A DNA stretch of 64,000 nt from Bacilli bacterium (lineage in GTDB: Bacteria > Bacillota_I > Bacilli_A > RF39 > UBA660), in NCBI GenBank assembly GCA_017450205.1, contig JAFSVF010000017.1, forward strand, positions 1 to 64,000, read 5' to 3'. The translations under genes and the position numbers were made by a program. The first letter of the stretch is position 1; each line of letters starts with the position of its first letter. Under the pieces are notes generated by a model that was not told the origin of the DNA, did no database searches, and saw only the letters and a list, made by a program, of their open reading frames with translations. Shown in pieces: positions 1-9,114 of the stretch.

Positions 1-46
1 TATCACGGTGACAATAGTTTCGGCAAAGATAACTCGTTGCAAACTA
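1..46 (+). rRNA. rrf: 5S rRNA, 3' part only (window edge)
   Basis: The first 46 bases align with the 3' third of the complete 5S gene at 490-596, sharing the block GATAGTTTCGGCAAA with a few changes and ending in GCAAACTA followed by a T-run that looks like the transcript end. It is probably the last gene of an rRNA operon lying to the left. It differs from the second copy at about nine positions over this stretch, which is a lot for two 5S genes of one genome. Confidence 0.8.
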
Positions 47-194
47 TTTTTTTTTGCTCTAATTTTTGTTAATTTTTATATAGTTATTAACATTTTTATA
101 TAAATGACAGTAGATCTTATGAAAATTCATAAGATTTTTTTTGATTTTTTTAAACTTGTTATTCATAATAAGAAACACAAAGAAAGCGATAAAA

Positions 195-458
195 ATGAAT
201 GAAAGAAACGTATATAGTGAGAAAATAACAGAGTTAGAAACTAAAAAGACAAATATGGGAAAAAATGAATTGGATCTAGAGCATGCTAAAGAATTATTAA
301 AATCATTTGATAGGTATAAAAGCCTATGTAACGAAGAAATAAATAATAAAGACAACAATATAACTCATATTAATTCATTTACTAAAAATATAACTCATAA
401 TAAAAATAAAACTAGATCTTTAAAATATAATAAAAATAATATTAAAAAAAATAGTTGA
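195..458 (+). CDS. Doubtful small hypothetical protein between the 5S genes
   Basis: An open frame of about 87 codons from the ATG at 195, extendable upstream to 141. The product is polar, rich in Lys, Asn and Glu, with a probable helix in its first 50 residues and low-complexity Asn/Lys sequence after that. There is no clear ribosome binding site and the last third is simple AT-rich sequence with a repeated ATATAACTCAT. It may be a gene remnant or chance. I do not recognise it. Nothing else is visible in 47-454 apart from an opposite-strand hydrophobic shadow frame. Confidence 0.2.
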   Translation: MNERNVYSEKITELETKKTNMGKNELDLEHAKELLKSFDRYKSLCNEEINNKDNNITHINSFTKNITHNKNKTRSLKYNKNNIKKNS

Positions 459-483
459 CTATATTAGAATAATTTGATTAAAT
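455..483 (+). promoter_or_regulatory. Promoter of the stand-alone 5S gene
   Basis: TTGACT at 455-460, a 17-base spacer and TTAAAT at 478-483 lie about seven bases before the predicted 5S start near 490. A dedicated promoter means this 5S copy can be transcribed without a 16S-23S operon. Confidence 0.6.
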
Positions 484-489
484 ATAAGT

Positions 490-596
490 GGTTTGTGATT
501 ATGGCACTGTGGATACACCTCTTCCCATCCCGAACAGAGAAGTTAAGCACAGTCACGCTGACGATAGTTTCGGCAAAAATAGGTCATCGCAAACCT
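490..596 (+). rRNA. rrf: 5S rRNA, complete stand-alone copy
   Basis: Contains the conserved 5S core CCCATCCCGAACAGAGAAG followed by TTAAG and the 3' domain GATAGTTTCGGCAAAAATAG. The ends GGTTTGTGAT and ATCGCAAACC pair to form helix I. It is followed by a T-run at about 595-602 that should end the transcript. There is no 23S gene directly upstream; the copy is separated from the preceding 5S tail by about 440 bases and has its own promoter. Confidence 0.9.
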
Positions 597-667
597 TTTT
601 TTGTGCGTTAAAAATTATATACATAAATTTATAAGTAAATACTTGTCATTCAAGGGTTATTTTTTTG

Positions 668-695
668 TTGCAGTGGTCTTATAAATATGTATAAT
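668..695 (+). promoter_or_regulatory. Promoter of the t6A operon
   Basis: TTGCAG at 668-673 and TATAAT at 690-695 with a 16-base spacer, about 20 bases before the tsaE start codon. Confidence 0.6.
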
Positions 696-714
696 TATAA
701 TAGGTGATAGAAAA

Positions 715-1167
715 ATGGATTATAAATATACTTCAAGAAGTATTGAAGATACAATGGAACTAGCTGAAAATATCGAAGCTGAAAAGTTCCCTGGAATGGT
801 TATATGCTTAAATGGTGAATTAGGTTCAGGTAAAACTGTATTTGTAAAAGGTTTTGCTGGATCTCTTGGAATCAAAGATAATATAACTAGTCCAACATTT
901 AATATAGTTAAGGAATATGAAAGTGGTGAATTACCACTATATCATATGGATGTATATCGTTTAGAAGATACAGATGAAACTATCGGATTTAATGATTACT
1001 TTAATGGTAATGGTATAACTATTATTGAATGGGCAGATATTATTGAAGATAAACTTCCAGAAGAAAGATTAGATATTACATTTAAATTAATTGATGAGGA
1101 TACAAGAGTTTTAGTTCTTACTCCTCATGGTCAAAAATATGAAGATGTAGTAAATTTTGTTTTATAG
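715..1167 (+). CDS. tsaE: tRNA threonylcarbamoyladenosine biosynthesis protein TsaE
   Basis: ATPase that drives the TsaB-TsaD-TsaE complex making N6-threonylcarbamoyladenosine at position 37 of ANN-decoding tRNAs in the cytoplasm. Seen: a P-loop GELGSGKT around residues 34-41, the family segment SPTFNIVKEY near residue 62 and the HMDVYRLED block near residue 78. At 150 residues it has the normal family length. The ATG at 715 follows AGGTGATAG at ideal spacing. It is first in a run with tsaB, rimI and tsaD, and its stop codon sits in a terminator hairpin, so it may be partly uncoupled from the genes downstream. Confidence 0.95.
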   Translation: MDYKYTSRSIEDTMELAENIEAEKFPGMVICLNGELGSGKTVFVKGFAGSLGIKDNITSPTFNIVKEYESGELPLYHMDVYRLEDTDETIGFNDYFNGNGITIIEWADIIEDKLPEERLDITFKLIDEDTRVLVLTPHGQKYEDVVNFVL

Positions 1168-1188
1168 ACACTGAGGTGTCTTTTTTTT
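1166..1188 (+). terminator. Intrinsic terminator after tsaE
   Basis: Hairpin AGACAC-TGAG-GTGTCT followed by eight T residues; the TAG stop of tsaE overlaps the 5' arm. The next promoter begins within about ten bases. Confidence 0.7.
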
Positions 1189-1196
1189 GTGATTAG

Positions 1197-1205
1197 TGTT
1201 ATAAT
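1197..1205 (+). promoter_or_regulatory. Extended -10 promoter of tsaB-rimI-tsaD
   Basis: TGTTATAAT (TGnTATAAT form) 25 bases upstream of the tsaB start. The region where a -35 would sit is the T-run of the preceding terminator. Confidence 0.65.
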
Positions 1206-1230
1206 ACACGTGTTTAAAGGAGGAATTATC

Positions 1231-1830
1231 ATGTATACTTTATTCATTGATACTCATAACATAGATATTAATTTAGCTATATATAAAGATGGTGATTTAT
1301 TAGATACTAGAGTTAAGTCATCAACTCTTCATCATTCAGATAATATTATGCCATTATTAAGTGAATTATTAAAAACTAATAATTTAAAAGTTAATGAAAT
1401 TAATAGTATTTTCTGTGTTAATGGACCTGGATCATTTACAGGTGTTAGACTAGGAGTAACAATTGCTAAAACGTTAGCATATACTTTAAATATTCCAATA
1501 AGAACTATTACTAGTTTAGAAATGTTTTCTGTATCATCTAATTCAGATAAAGAAAAGTTAGTTATTATTAAAGATTTAAAAGGATGTTTTGGTGGATTAT
1601 TTACATCAGATAATAAACTAATTGGTGAATATTTCTATAAAAATAATTCCGAGTTTGATGAATACATCGAAGCAAATGATTTAAAAGAAAATATTGTTGA
1701 AAACAAAGTAGATTTCAACAAATTATATGAATTTGCAATGACTAAAGAAACAATTAATCCACATAAAGTTAATCCTATATATATAAAGGTTATTGAGGCT
1801 TTAAAAAATGATAAGAAGAGCAACATATAG
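1231..1830 (+). CDS. tsaB: tRNA threonylcarbamoyladenosine biosynthesis protein TsaB
   Basis: Catalytically inactive actin-fold partner of TsaD in t6A synthesis. Seen: N-terminal FIDTHNIDINLAIY typical of the fold, then GPGSFTGVRLGVTIAKTLAY around residues 66-85, the diagnostic TsaB block. The chosen ATG at 1231 follows AAAGGAGGAATT; an in-frame upstream start at 1189 would lie inside the promoter and is rejected. The product is 199 residues, slightly short of the usual 220-230, because of a brief C-terminal half. Its 3' end overlaps rimI by 23 bases, so the two are translated from one mRNA. Confidence 0.93.
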   Translation: MYTLFIDTHNIDINLAIYKDGDLLDTRVKSSTLHHSDNIMPLLSELLKTNNLKVNEINSIFCVNGPGSFTGVRLGVTIAKTLAYTLNIPIRTITSLEMFSVSSNSDKEKLVIIKDLKGCFGGLFTSDNKLIGEYFYKNNSEFDEYIEANDLKENIVENKVDFNKLYEFAMTKETINPHKVNPIYIKVIEALKNDKKSNI

Positions 1831-2224
1831 AGATGTAGATAGTATTAATGAAATAGGAAAAGAATTACATGATAATTTTGCTTATTTATTTAAAATGGAA
1901 AATGTTGTTAATACAAGTTATTCAAGAGTATACCTATATGAAGAAAACAATAAAGTATTAGGTTTTATTCATGTAGATTCTCATTTTGAAATAATGGATT
2001 TAATAAATATTGTAGTTTTAAAAGAATATCAAAATAAAGGAATAGGATCAAAACTTCTAGAATTTGTTGTTAATAATGAATCTTATGACAAAATAATGTT
2101 AGAAGTTAGAGAAACAAATTTAAACGCAATTCATTTATATGAAAAATATAATTTTAAGGAAATTTATAGAAGAAAAAAATATTATGGCGACTGCGATGCA
2201 GTAATCATGGAAAGGATGAAATAA
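1808..2224 (+). CDS. rimI: GNAT N-acetyltransferase, RimI-like
   Basis: GNAT-fold acetyltransferase of 138 residues. Seen: N-terminal MIRRATYRDVDSINEI and the acetyl-CoA loop VVLKEYQNKGIGSKLLEF around residues 64-81, with the LEVRETNLNAIHLYEKYNF block near residue 98, typical of RimI. Between tsaB and tsaD this position is classic for RimI, which acetylates the N terminus of ribosomal protein S18 in Escherichia coli; whether S18 is the substrate here is an inference. It starts inside tsaB and its stop overlaps the tsaD start by one base (TAATG). Confidence 0.85.
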   Translation: MIRRATYRDVDSINEIGKELHDNFAYLFKMENVVNTSYSRVYLYEENNKVLGFIHVDSHFEIMDLINIVVLKEYQNKGIGSKLLEFVVNNESYDKIMLEVRETNLNAIHLYEKYNFKEIYRRKKYYGDCDAVIMERMK

Positions 2225-3270
2225 TGCTTGTGAAAAAAGATGTATATATATTAGGTATTGAATCTAGTTGTGATGAAACAAGTATATCTATTGTAAAAAA
2301 CGGATATGAAGAAATAGCAACAACAGTATTAACTCAAATGGATACGCATGCATTATATGGTGGTGTTGTACCAGAAATTGCTTCTCGTATGCATACAGAA
2401 AATATAACTATGGTATTAGAAGATGTATTAAAGAAAGCAAATATGAGTGTTGAAGATGTTGATGCAATAGCAGTAACTTATGCACCAGGTTTACTTGGTG
2501 GCTTATTAGTAGGTGTTGAATTTGCTAAGGTATTATCTTTTGTATATGATAAACCTTTAATCGCAACTCATCATATTGCTGGTCATATTTATGCTAATAA
2601 TTTAGTTGAAAGATTAGAATTCCCATTACTTGCATTAGTGGTTAGTGGAGGGCATACAGAGCTAGTAAAAATGACTGGTGATTACGAATTTGAAGTATTA
2701 GGTACAACTAAAGATGATGCAATTGGTGAATGTTATGATAAAGTAGCAAGAGTATTAGATCTTCCTTATCCAGGAGGCCCTAATGTTGAAAAGTATGCAC
2801 TTAAAGGTGAACATACATATGAATTACCTAAACCAATGGATAATGATTCACTAGATTTCTCATTTAGTGGTCTTAAATCAGCAGTTATTAATTTAAGTCA
2901 TAATGAGATTCAAAGAGGACATGAAGTAAGAAAATATGATCTTGCTAAGAGTTTTCAAGATGTAGCAGTTGAACAAGTTGTAAGAAAAACAAAACTTGCA
3001 ATTGATAGATATAAAGATGAAATTAAAGAAGTAATTGTAGCAGGTGGAGTATCAGCTAATGGATACTTAAGAGAAGAACTAAAAAAATTATGTGAAAGTG
3101 AAAATATTAAGTTATCAATTCCACCTTTAAAATATTGTACTGATAATGCAACAATGATAGCATGTGCTGCTTATCCTCAATTTTTAAAAGGAGATTTTGC
3201 AGATCTTTCTTTAAGAGCACAATCTCAAGAGTACTTTTTTAGTAGTCCAAGTGTAAATAATAATCAATAA
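2224..3270 (+). CDS. tsaD: tRNA N6-adenosine threonylcarbamoyltransferase TsaD
   Basis: Transfers the threonylcarbamoyl group from threonylcarbamoyl-AMP to A37 of tRNA. Seen: GIESSCDETSISIV at residues 11-24, VPEIASRMHTENI near 50, the metal-binding HHIAGH near residue 113, VVSGGHTELV near 140 and the C-terminal TDNATMIACAA block that carries the third metal ligand. Length 348 is standard. With tsaE and tsaB this supplies most of the t6A pathway; tsaC/Sua5 is not in the window. Confidence 0.97.
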   Translation: MLVKKDVYILGIESSCDETSISIVKNGYEEIATTVLTQMDTHALYGGVVPEIASRMHTENITMVLEDVLKKANMSVEDVDAIAVTYAPGLLGGLLVGVEFAKVLSFVYDKPLIATHHIAGHIYANNLVERLEFPLLALVVSGGHTELVKMTGDYEFEVLGTTKDDAIGECYDKVARVLDLPYPGGPNVEKYALKGEHTYELPKPMDNDSLDFSFSGLKSAVINLSHNEIQRGHEVRKYDLAKSFQDVAVEQVVRKTKLAIDRYKDEIKEVIVAGGVSANGYLREELKKLCESENIKLSIPPLKYCTDNATMIACAAYPQFLKGDFADLSLRAQSQEYFFSSPSVNNNQ

Positions 3271-3286
3271 CGATTATTATTTTTTC
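3255..3286 (+). terminator. Intrinsic terminator of the t6A operon
   Basis: AAATAATAATC pairs with GATTATTATTT across the tsaD stop codon, followed by a T-rich run. Confidence 0.6.
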
Positions 3287-3324
3287 TTTTAATGATATAA
3301 TTATGATAATAAAGGGTGATATGT

Positions 3325-5619
3325 GTGAATAATAGCTATTTAACAAACGAAGAATTAAATCAACTTAATAAGTATTTTAATGCAACAAATTATTTAGCAG
3401 TTGGTCAATTATATTTATTAGATAATCCACTATTAAAAAGAAAGCTTGAATTAAGTGACGTAAAACCAAGATTAGTAGGTCATTGGGGAACAATTCCAGG
3501 ACAAAATTTCTTATTTACTCATTTAAATAGAGCAATTACTAAATATGATCTTAATATGATATATATAGTAGGACCAGGACATGGTGGACAAACAGCTGTT
3601 ACAAATGCATATATGGATCATACATATACTGAAGTTTATCCAGAAATCACTCAAGATGAAGAAGGAATGAGAAAACTATTTAAACAATTCTCTTTTCCAG
3701 GTGGTATTTCAAGTCACGTTGCACCTGAAACTCCAGGTTCTATTCATGAAGGTGGAGAATTAGGATATTCTCTATGTCATGCTTTAGGTGCAGTATTAGA
3801 TAATCCAAATTTAATATGTGCAACTATTGTTGGTGATGGTGAAGCAGAAACTGGACCACTTGCAACTTCATGGAATGTTAATAAATTTATAAATCCAATA
3901 AGTGATGGAGTAGTTTTACCAATACTTCACTTAAATGGATTCAAGATTTCAAATCCAACTGTTCTTTCAAGAATTAGTCATGAAGATATAACTAGTTTAT
4001 TTAAAGGATATGGATGGATACCTTATTTTGTTGAAGGTTCAGATATTAATGAAATGCAAAATAAGATGGCAAAAGTAATGGATGATGTCATTACACAAAT
4101 TAAAAAAATAAAAAAATCTTGTGAAGAAACAGGAAATGTTACAAATATAAAATGGCCAATGATTATTTTTAGAACACCAAAAGGATGGACAGGACCAGCT
4201 GAAGTAGAAGGATCATTTAAAGCTCATCAAGTTCCACTTGCTGTAGATTCAAGTTGCCCTGAAAATATTCAAAGATTAGAAAATTGGATGAGACAATATA
4301 AACCAGAAGAAATATTTAATGAAGATGGTTCAATTAAAGAAGATGTAATATCATTCTTACCTAAAGGTGATAAGAGATTATCTTCTAATCCAATTTCAAA
4401 TGGTGGATTATTGCTAAAAGACTTGGTATTACCTAGAATTGAAGATTATATGTTGGATTGTAATCATGGAGATATAGATGCTCAAGATATGATTGAATTA
4501 GGTAAATATTTAAGAGATGTTATAAAACTAAATGAAGTAAATCATAATTTTAGAATTTTCGGACCAGATGAAGCTCAATCAAATAGACTTAGTCATGTGT
4601 TTGATGAAACAAAGAGACAATGGTTACTAGATATAACTGATAAAGATGAAAATATTGCATCATATGGTAGAGTTATAGACTCATATCTTTCTGAACATTT
4701 AGCAGAAGGTGCTCTTGAAGCTTATCTTTTAACAGGAAGACACGGTTTTATTAATACATATGAATCATTTGCTAGAGTAATAGATTCAATGATTGGTATA
4801 TTTGCTAAGTGGTTAAAAATGTGTAATGAAATACCTTGGAGAAAAGATATTTCTTCACTTAATATTATTGAAACAAGTCATATTTGGCAACAAGACCATA
4901 ATGGATATACACATCAAGATCCAGGTCTTATAAATCATATATTATGTAAGAAAAGGAAGATTACCAACATTTATCTTCCATATGATACAAACTCATTAAT
5001 TTATTATGCAGATAAATGTTTGAAATCTAAAAATCATATAAATGTAATAGTTGCATCTAAGCATCCAAGACCACAATGGTTAACAAAAGAAGAAACAATA
5101 AAACATTGTGAAAAAGGACTAGGAATATGGAAATTTGCAAGTGATGAAAATCCTCAAGTTATTCTTGCTTGTGCAGGAGATACTCCAACACTTGAAGTAT
5201 TAGCAGCAACTAAGATATTAAAAGAAAACAATATTAGAGTAAGAGTAATAAACGTCGTAGATTTACAAAAACTTGAATCAATTAGTGATGAAGAATATGA
5301 TTCATTATTCTTAAGAGGAGTACCAACAATATTCTCATTCCATGGATATCCAAATGTTATAAGACAACTTACTTATAATAGAGATAGAGATTATGATGTA
5401 ATTCATGGATATGAAGAAGAAGGATGTATTACAACTCCATTTGATATGAGAGTAGTTAATTATATTGATAGATATCATTTAGTAATTGATACAGTTAGAT
5501 TATTGGGAAATACTAATATAGAACTTAAAAACTATTGTATATCTAAATTAAAAGAACATCATGATTTAATACGTTCAACTGGAAAAGAAATAGATGAAGT
5601 AGAAAACTTTAGATGGTAG
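3325..5619 (+). CDS. xfp: Xylulose-5-phosphate/fructose-6-phosphate phosphoketolase
   Basis: Thiamine-diphosphate enzyme that cleaves xylulose 5-phosphate (and often fructose 6-phosphate) with phosphate to acetyl phosphate plus an aldose phosphate, the key step of the phosphoketolase pathway. Seen: GHWGTIPGQNFLFTHLNRAI, GPGHGG, FPGGISSHVAPETPGSIHEG and the ThDP-binding GDGEAETGPLATSWN. About 764 residues, close to the usual 790. GTG at 3325 is chosen because AAAGGGTG ends seven bases before it; an in-frame GTG at 3316 overlaps that ribosome site. A TATAAT at 3296-3301 gives it its own promoter. It stands as a single-gene unit. Confidence 0.96.
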   Translation: MNNSYLTNEELNQLNKYFNATNYLAVGQLYLLDNPLLKRKLELSDVKPRLVGHWGTIPGQNFLFTHLNRAITKYDLNMIYIVGPGHGGQTAVTNAYMDHTYTEVYPEITQDEEGMRKLFKQFSFPGGISSHVAPETPGSIHEGGELGYSLCHALGAVLDNPNLICATIVGDGEAETGPLATSWNVNKFINPISDGVVLPILHLNGFKISNPTVLSRISHEDITSLFKGYGWIPYFVEGSDINEMQNKMAKVMDDVITQIKKIKKSCEETGNVTNIKWPMIIFRTPKGWTGPAEVEGSFKAHQVPLAVDSSCPENIQRLENWMRQYKPEEIFNEDGSIKEDVISFLPKGDKRLSSNPISNGGLLLKDLVLPRIEDYMLDCNHGDIDAQDMIELGKYLRDVIKLNEVNHNFRIFGPDEAQSNRLSHVFDETKRQWLLDITDKDENIASYGRVIDSYLSEHLAEGALEAYLLTGRHGFINTYESFARVIDSMIGIFAKWLKMCNEIPWRKDISSLNIIETSHIWQQDHNGYTHQDPGLINHILCKKRKITNIYLPYDTNSLIYYADKCLKSKNHINVIVASKHPRPQWLTKEETIKHCEKGLGIWKFASDENPQVILACAGDTPTLEVLAATKILKENNIRVRVINVVDLQKLESISDEEYDSLFLRGVPTIFSFHGYPNVIRQLTYNRDRDYDVIHGYEEEGCITTPFDMRVVNYIDRYHLVIDTVRLLGNTNIELKNYCISKLKEHHDLIRSTGKEIDEVENFRW

Positions 5620-5620
5620 A

Positions 5621-5646
5621 AGAGACTTGAAAAAGTCTCTTTTTTC
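5621..5646 (+). terminator. Intrinsic terminator after xfp
   Basis: AGAGACTT and AAGTCTCT form a stem with a four-base loop, followed by six T residues. Confidence 0.8.
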
Positions 5647-5740
5647 AACAAATTAAATAAAGTTTTCAACAAATTTATGATTTTAGATATATTCAACATT
5701 TTTTTATGGTATAGTTAATGCAATCAAAGAATTCCTTTGA

Positions 5741-5746
5741 TATAAT
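5741..5746 (+). promoter_or_regulatory. -10 element for rplI-dnaB
   Basis: TATAAT 26 bases before the rplI start codon; no convincing -35 box. Confidence 0.45.
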
Positions 5747-5772
5747 GATTATGAACTGGTAGGTGATTAAAA

Positions 5773-6210
5773 ATGAAAGTAATTTTACTAAAAGATGTTA
5801 AAAAACAAGGTAAAAAAGATGAAATTATAGATGTATCAGATGGATACGCTAATAATTTTCTAATTAAAACAGGACTTGCTATTCCATATAATAGTACAAA
5901 TAAAAATAAATATGATTTGACTATGAAAAAGAGAGCAAAAGATGAAAAAGTAACTGTTGAAAGTTTTACTGAAGTTAAAAACAAATTAGAAAAATTATCA
6001 ATTAAGTTTAATGCTAAAACAGGAAAAGACGGAAAAATGTTTGGCTCTATTTCAACAAAACAAATTGCTGATGAACTAAAGAAAAAAGGTTTTGAAGTAG
6101 ATAAAAAGAAAATAGAGTGTGATCATACAATTGATACGCTTGGTACTCACAAAGTAAGTATTAATTTATATAAAGGAGTTGTAGCAGAAGTAAACATTAA
6201 CGTCATTTAG
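5773..6210 (+). CDS. rplI: 50S ribosomal protein L9
   Basis: Large-subunit protein that binds 23S rRNA near the L1 stalk. Seen: the N-terminal L9 signature [19 protein letters not shown] with [10 protein letters not shown] near residue 22, then the long connecting helix and a C-terminal domain with [12 protein letters not shown] around residue 78. Length 145 is normal. It follows AGGTGATTAAA and lies 10 bases upstream of dnaB, the usual Bacilli order. Confidence 0.97.
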   Translation: MKVILLKDVKKQGKKDEIIDVSDGYANNFLIKTGLAIPYNSTNKNKYDLTMKKRAKDEKVTVESFTEVKNKLEKLSIKFNAKTGKDGKMFGSISTKQIADELKKKGFEVDKKKIECDHTIDTLGTHKVSINLYKGVVAEVNINVI

Positions 6211-6220
6211 GGGGATAAAT

Positions 6221-7582
6221 ATGGCAAAAATAACAGAAGTAAAAGGAGAACCAAAAAATTTAGAAGCAGAAAAAAATGTACTTGGCTGTGCAATTATGTC
6301 AAAACAAGCTTTAGAAAAAGTTAGTAATACTTTAACTAAAGAAATGTTTTATGATGATAATAATGCCGTTATATTTCAAGCAGTTGTAGATTTACAAAAG
6401 CAAAATAAAGCAATTGATGCATTAACTTTAAAAAATGAAATTGAGAAATATAAACCAATATCTGAAATAGGTGGAGTAGATTATTTAACAGACGTTATTC
6501 AATCTGTTGTATCTGCTTCAAATATTGATGAATATATTGATATTGTTAAAGATAAAGCATTAAGAAGAAATCTTATTCATGCTTGTGAAAAAATAGAAAA
6601 CGTTGCACGAGAAGAAGATACTCCAACTGCAGATGCTATTGATAGTGCAGAAAAACAAATTTTTTCTATAACTAAGCAAAGAAAAGCTGGGGATTTTAAA
6701 ATTGCATCTGAAGTAGTTAAAGATGCACTTAAAAAACTAGAGTTTTTATCAAAAAATGGATCAGATGTAACTGGTATTGCTACCGGATTTGCAGATTTTG
6801 ATAAACTTACAGGTGGATTGCAACCAAATCAATTTATTATTATTGCAGCACGTCCAGCAATGGGTAAAACTGCATTTGCACTTAATTTAGCAGTTCATGC
6901 TGCTTTATCAAGTGGTAAAAGTGTAGCTTTATTCAACTTGGAAATGGGTGCTGATCAATTGATGAATCGTATGTTCGCAGCTGAAGGTGCGATTGAAGCA
7001 AGAAGATTAGCAACTGGTCAATTAACAAATGAAGATTGGAAAAAATTAAATGAAGCTGCCAGTACATTAAGTGATGCTCCTATTTACTTTGAAGATGCTA
7101 CTAATATCACTATTAGTGAAATTAGAGCAAAATGTAGAAGACTTGCCGATCAACACAATTTAGGTTTAGTTGTTATCGACTACTTACAATTAATTTCTGG
7201 TGGTTCAGGATATGGATCTAATAGACAACAAGAAGTATCTGATATTTCAAGAAGTCTAAAGACAATGGCGATGGAATTAGAGATTCCAGTAATTGCATTA
7301 TCTCAACTTTCGCGTCAAGTTGAATCAAGAGAAGACAAACGTCCTAACTTAGCAGACTTAAGAGAATCTGGTTCTATTGAACAAGATGCCGATATAGTTT
7401 CATTCCTTTATAGAGATGACTATTATGCTAAGAAAGGTGAAACAGAAGAAAGCAATGTCTCTTTATCAGAATTAATCGTAGCTAAACATAGAAATGGTAA
7501 TACTAAAACTATTAAATTAGTATTTGAACGTAATATTAGTTTATTCCGTAATTATGTTGATAAGGCACAAGAAGAGAATTAG
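6221..7582 (+). CDS. dnaB: Replicative DNA helicase DnaB (DnaC of Bacillus)
   Basis: Hexameric 5'-3' helicase of the replication fork. Seen: the N-terminal domain opening NLEAEKNVLGCAIMSK, the RecA-like core with Walker A ARPAMGKTAFALNLA near residue 207, FNLEMGADQLMNRM near 236, Walker B LVVIDYLQLISG near 315 and the PNLADLRESGSIEQDADIV block near 375. Length 453 is standard. Preceded by GGGGGATAAAT and translated with rplI. Confidence 0.97.
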   Translation: MAKITEVKGEPKNLEAEKNVLGCAIMSKQALEKVSNTLTKEMFYDDNNAVIFQAVVDLQKQNKAIDALTLKNEIEKYKPISEIGGVDYLTDVIQSVVSASNIDEYIDIVKDKALRRNLIHACEKIENVAREEDTPTADAIDSAEKQIFSITKQRKAGDFKIASEVVKDALKKLEFLSKNGSDVTGIATGFADFDKLTGGLQPNQFIIIAARPAMGKTAFALNLAVHAALSSGKSVALFNLEMGADQLMNRMFAAEGAIEARRLATGQLTNEDWKKLNEAASTLSDAPIYFEDATNITISEIRAKCRRLADQHNLGLVVIDYLQLISGGSGYGSNRQQEVSDISRSLKTMAMELEIPVIALSQLSRQVESREDKRPNLADLRESGSIEQDADIVSFLYRDDYYAKKGETEESNVSLSELIVAKHRNGNTKTIKLVFERNISLFRNYVDKAQEEN

Positions 7583-7590
7583 GTGATATT

Positions 7591-9114
7591 ATGAAAGATA
7601 AAATAATTAGTTTTCTATTTACAGGAATATTAGTTATTTTAGTATTTTTTATAGGTATGGATAAACGTGAATTAGGTGATCCTACTGAAGCTTATCAAGT
7701 ATATTTAAATGGTGAAAAGATAGGTCTTATATCTTCAAAGAAAACATTACTTGATATGATAGATAATGAACAAACTATGATTAAAGAATCATATGGTGTA
7801 GATAAAGTATATCCTCCAAATGGTTTAAGTATAAATAAAATATACACATATAATCATGATATAGTTTCTGAAGACAAAATATATGATGAAGTCAAAGAAC
7901 AAGAACCATTTACAATCGAAGGCTATACTATTACTATAAATTATAATGATGAGTCTTCATCAGCATTACAAGAAAACGGTAGAAAAGTTTTAAAAATATA
8001 TACTCTTGAAAAAGATATTATTAAAGAAGCTTTACAAAATACTGCAATTGCCTTTATTGGAGAAGAACAACTTGAAGCTTATGAATCAAGAACACAAAGT
8101 GATATCGTCGATGGTGGAGAAAATTTAACGTCTTTATATTTTGCAGAATCAATAACTATAAAAAAAGATTATGTTTCGACTAAAGAAAAAATATTTACTA
8201 ATGTAGATGAATTATCAATGTATTTAATTTATGGTACAACTGATAAACAAAAAACTGTAACAGTAAATGATAATGAAGATTTACAAACAATAGCTGAAAA
8301 TAACCAATTAAATATCTTGGAATTATTAATTGCAAATCCGGATATTCAAAAAGACTCTTTATTAAGAGAGGGTCAAGAATTAAATGTAGGATTAATTAAT
8401 CCATTAGTATCAGTAACATATGGTAAAAAGGTGGTTGAAACTGTAGATATTTCATATAATACAACTTATGTTGATGATGATTCTAAATATATTTCATATA
8501 AAGAAGTAACTACAAAAGGACAAAATGGTAGAACAAAGATTACTCAAGATATCGTATATGTAAACGGAGATATTCAAAGTTTAGTAATTTCAGATAAAGA
8601 AGTTATTACTCCTGCAATTGATGAAGTTATTACTAGAGGTACAAGGGGATACAACCCATCAAATTATAATTATCAAAATGATTTAGGAAATGAAACATTC
8701 TATTGGCCAACAGTAACACCATTTAAGATTACATCAAGATATGAATGGCGTTGGGGTAAAATGCATAGGGGAATAGATATCTCAGGTTGTGGATTTGGTT
8801 CACCAATTTATTCATCAACTCCTGGAATTGTTATAGATATTATCAATTCATGTGGTAATAGAGGTTCTTATGGTAATACATGTGGTGGAAGTTATGGTAA
8901 CCATGTAACAGTACAAATGCCCAATGGTTATAGAATTATATATGCTCATTTAACAAATAATGTTCCAGTAAGAGTAGGACAAACGGTTACTCAAGGACAA
9001 GTAATTGGTTATATGGGAAGTAGTGGCTCTTCAACAGGAACACACTTACACTGGCAACTTGAAGATCCATCAGGAACAGCATTAAATCCATGTAAGGTGG
9101 CGTTCAAATGTTAG
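7591..9114 (+). CDS. Membrane-anchored LysM-G5-M23 peptidoglycan endopeptidase
   Basis: Predicted wall hydrolase of 507 residues. Seen in order: an N-terminal transmembrane anchor (about residues 5-22), an uncharacterised extracytoplasmic region, a LysM-like repeat near residues 225-270, a G5-like domain near 275-350 and an M23 metallopeptidase domain from about 370 with HRGID and the C-terminal THLHW, the zinc ligands of the LytM family. M23 enzymes cut peptide cross-bridges or stems in peptidoglycan. It starts 8 bases after dnaB and overlaps walJ by 7 bases, so it belongs to the dnaB-walJ-rlmH unit. Confidence 0.9.
   Translation: MKDKIISFLFTGILVILVFFIGMDKRELGDPTEAYQVYLNGEKIGLISSKKTLLDMIDNEQTMIKESYGVDKVYPPNGLSINKIYTYNHDIVSEDKIYDEVKEQEPFTIEGYTITINYNDESSSALQENGRKVLKIYTLEKDIIKEALQNTAIAFIGEEQLEAYESRTQSDIVDGGENLTSLYFAESITIKKDYVSTKEKIFTNVDELSMYLIYGTTDKQKTVTVNDNEDLQTIAENNQLNILELLIANPDIQKDSLLREGQELNVGLINPLVSVTYGKKVVETVDISYNTTYVDDDSKYISYKEVTTKGQNGRTKITQDIVYVNGDIQSLVISDKEVITPAIDEVITRGTRGYNPSNYNYQNDLGNETFYWPTVTPFKITSRYEWRWGKMHRGIDISGCGFGSPIYSSTPGIVIDIINSCGNRGSYGNTCGGSYGNHVTVQMPNGYRIIYAHLTNNVPVRVGQTVTQGQVIGYMGSSGSSTGTHLHWQLEDPSGTALNPCKVAFKC

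Noticed and set aside
59-358. Minus-strand hydrophobic frame of 99 codons
   Set aside because: No ribosome site; hydrophobicity follows from the complement of an A-rich frame.
1206-1213. ACACGTGT here and ACACGTGTTC at 37244-37253 as possible parS sites for ParB
   Set aside because: Neither has the GTTTCACGTGAAAC flanks; the first is in a promoter leader and the second is an arm of the rpsI terminator.
6221-7582. Mycoplasma-type code (UGA read as Trp)
   Set aside because: Conserved Trp positions in all recognisable genes are TGG, and no conserved gene needs an in-frame TGA to be full length.
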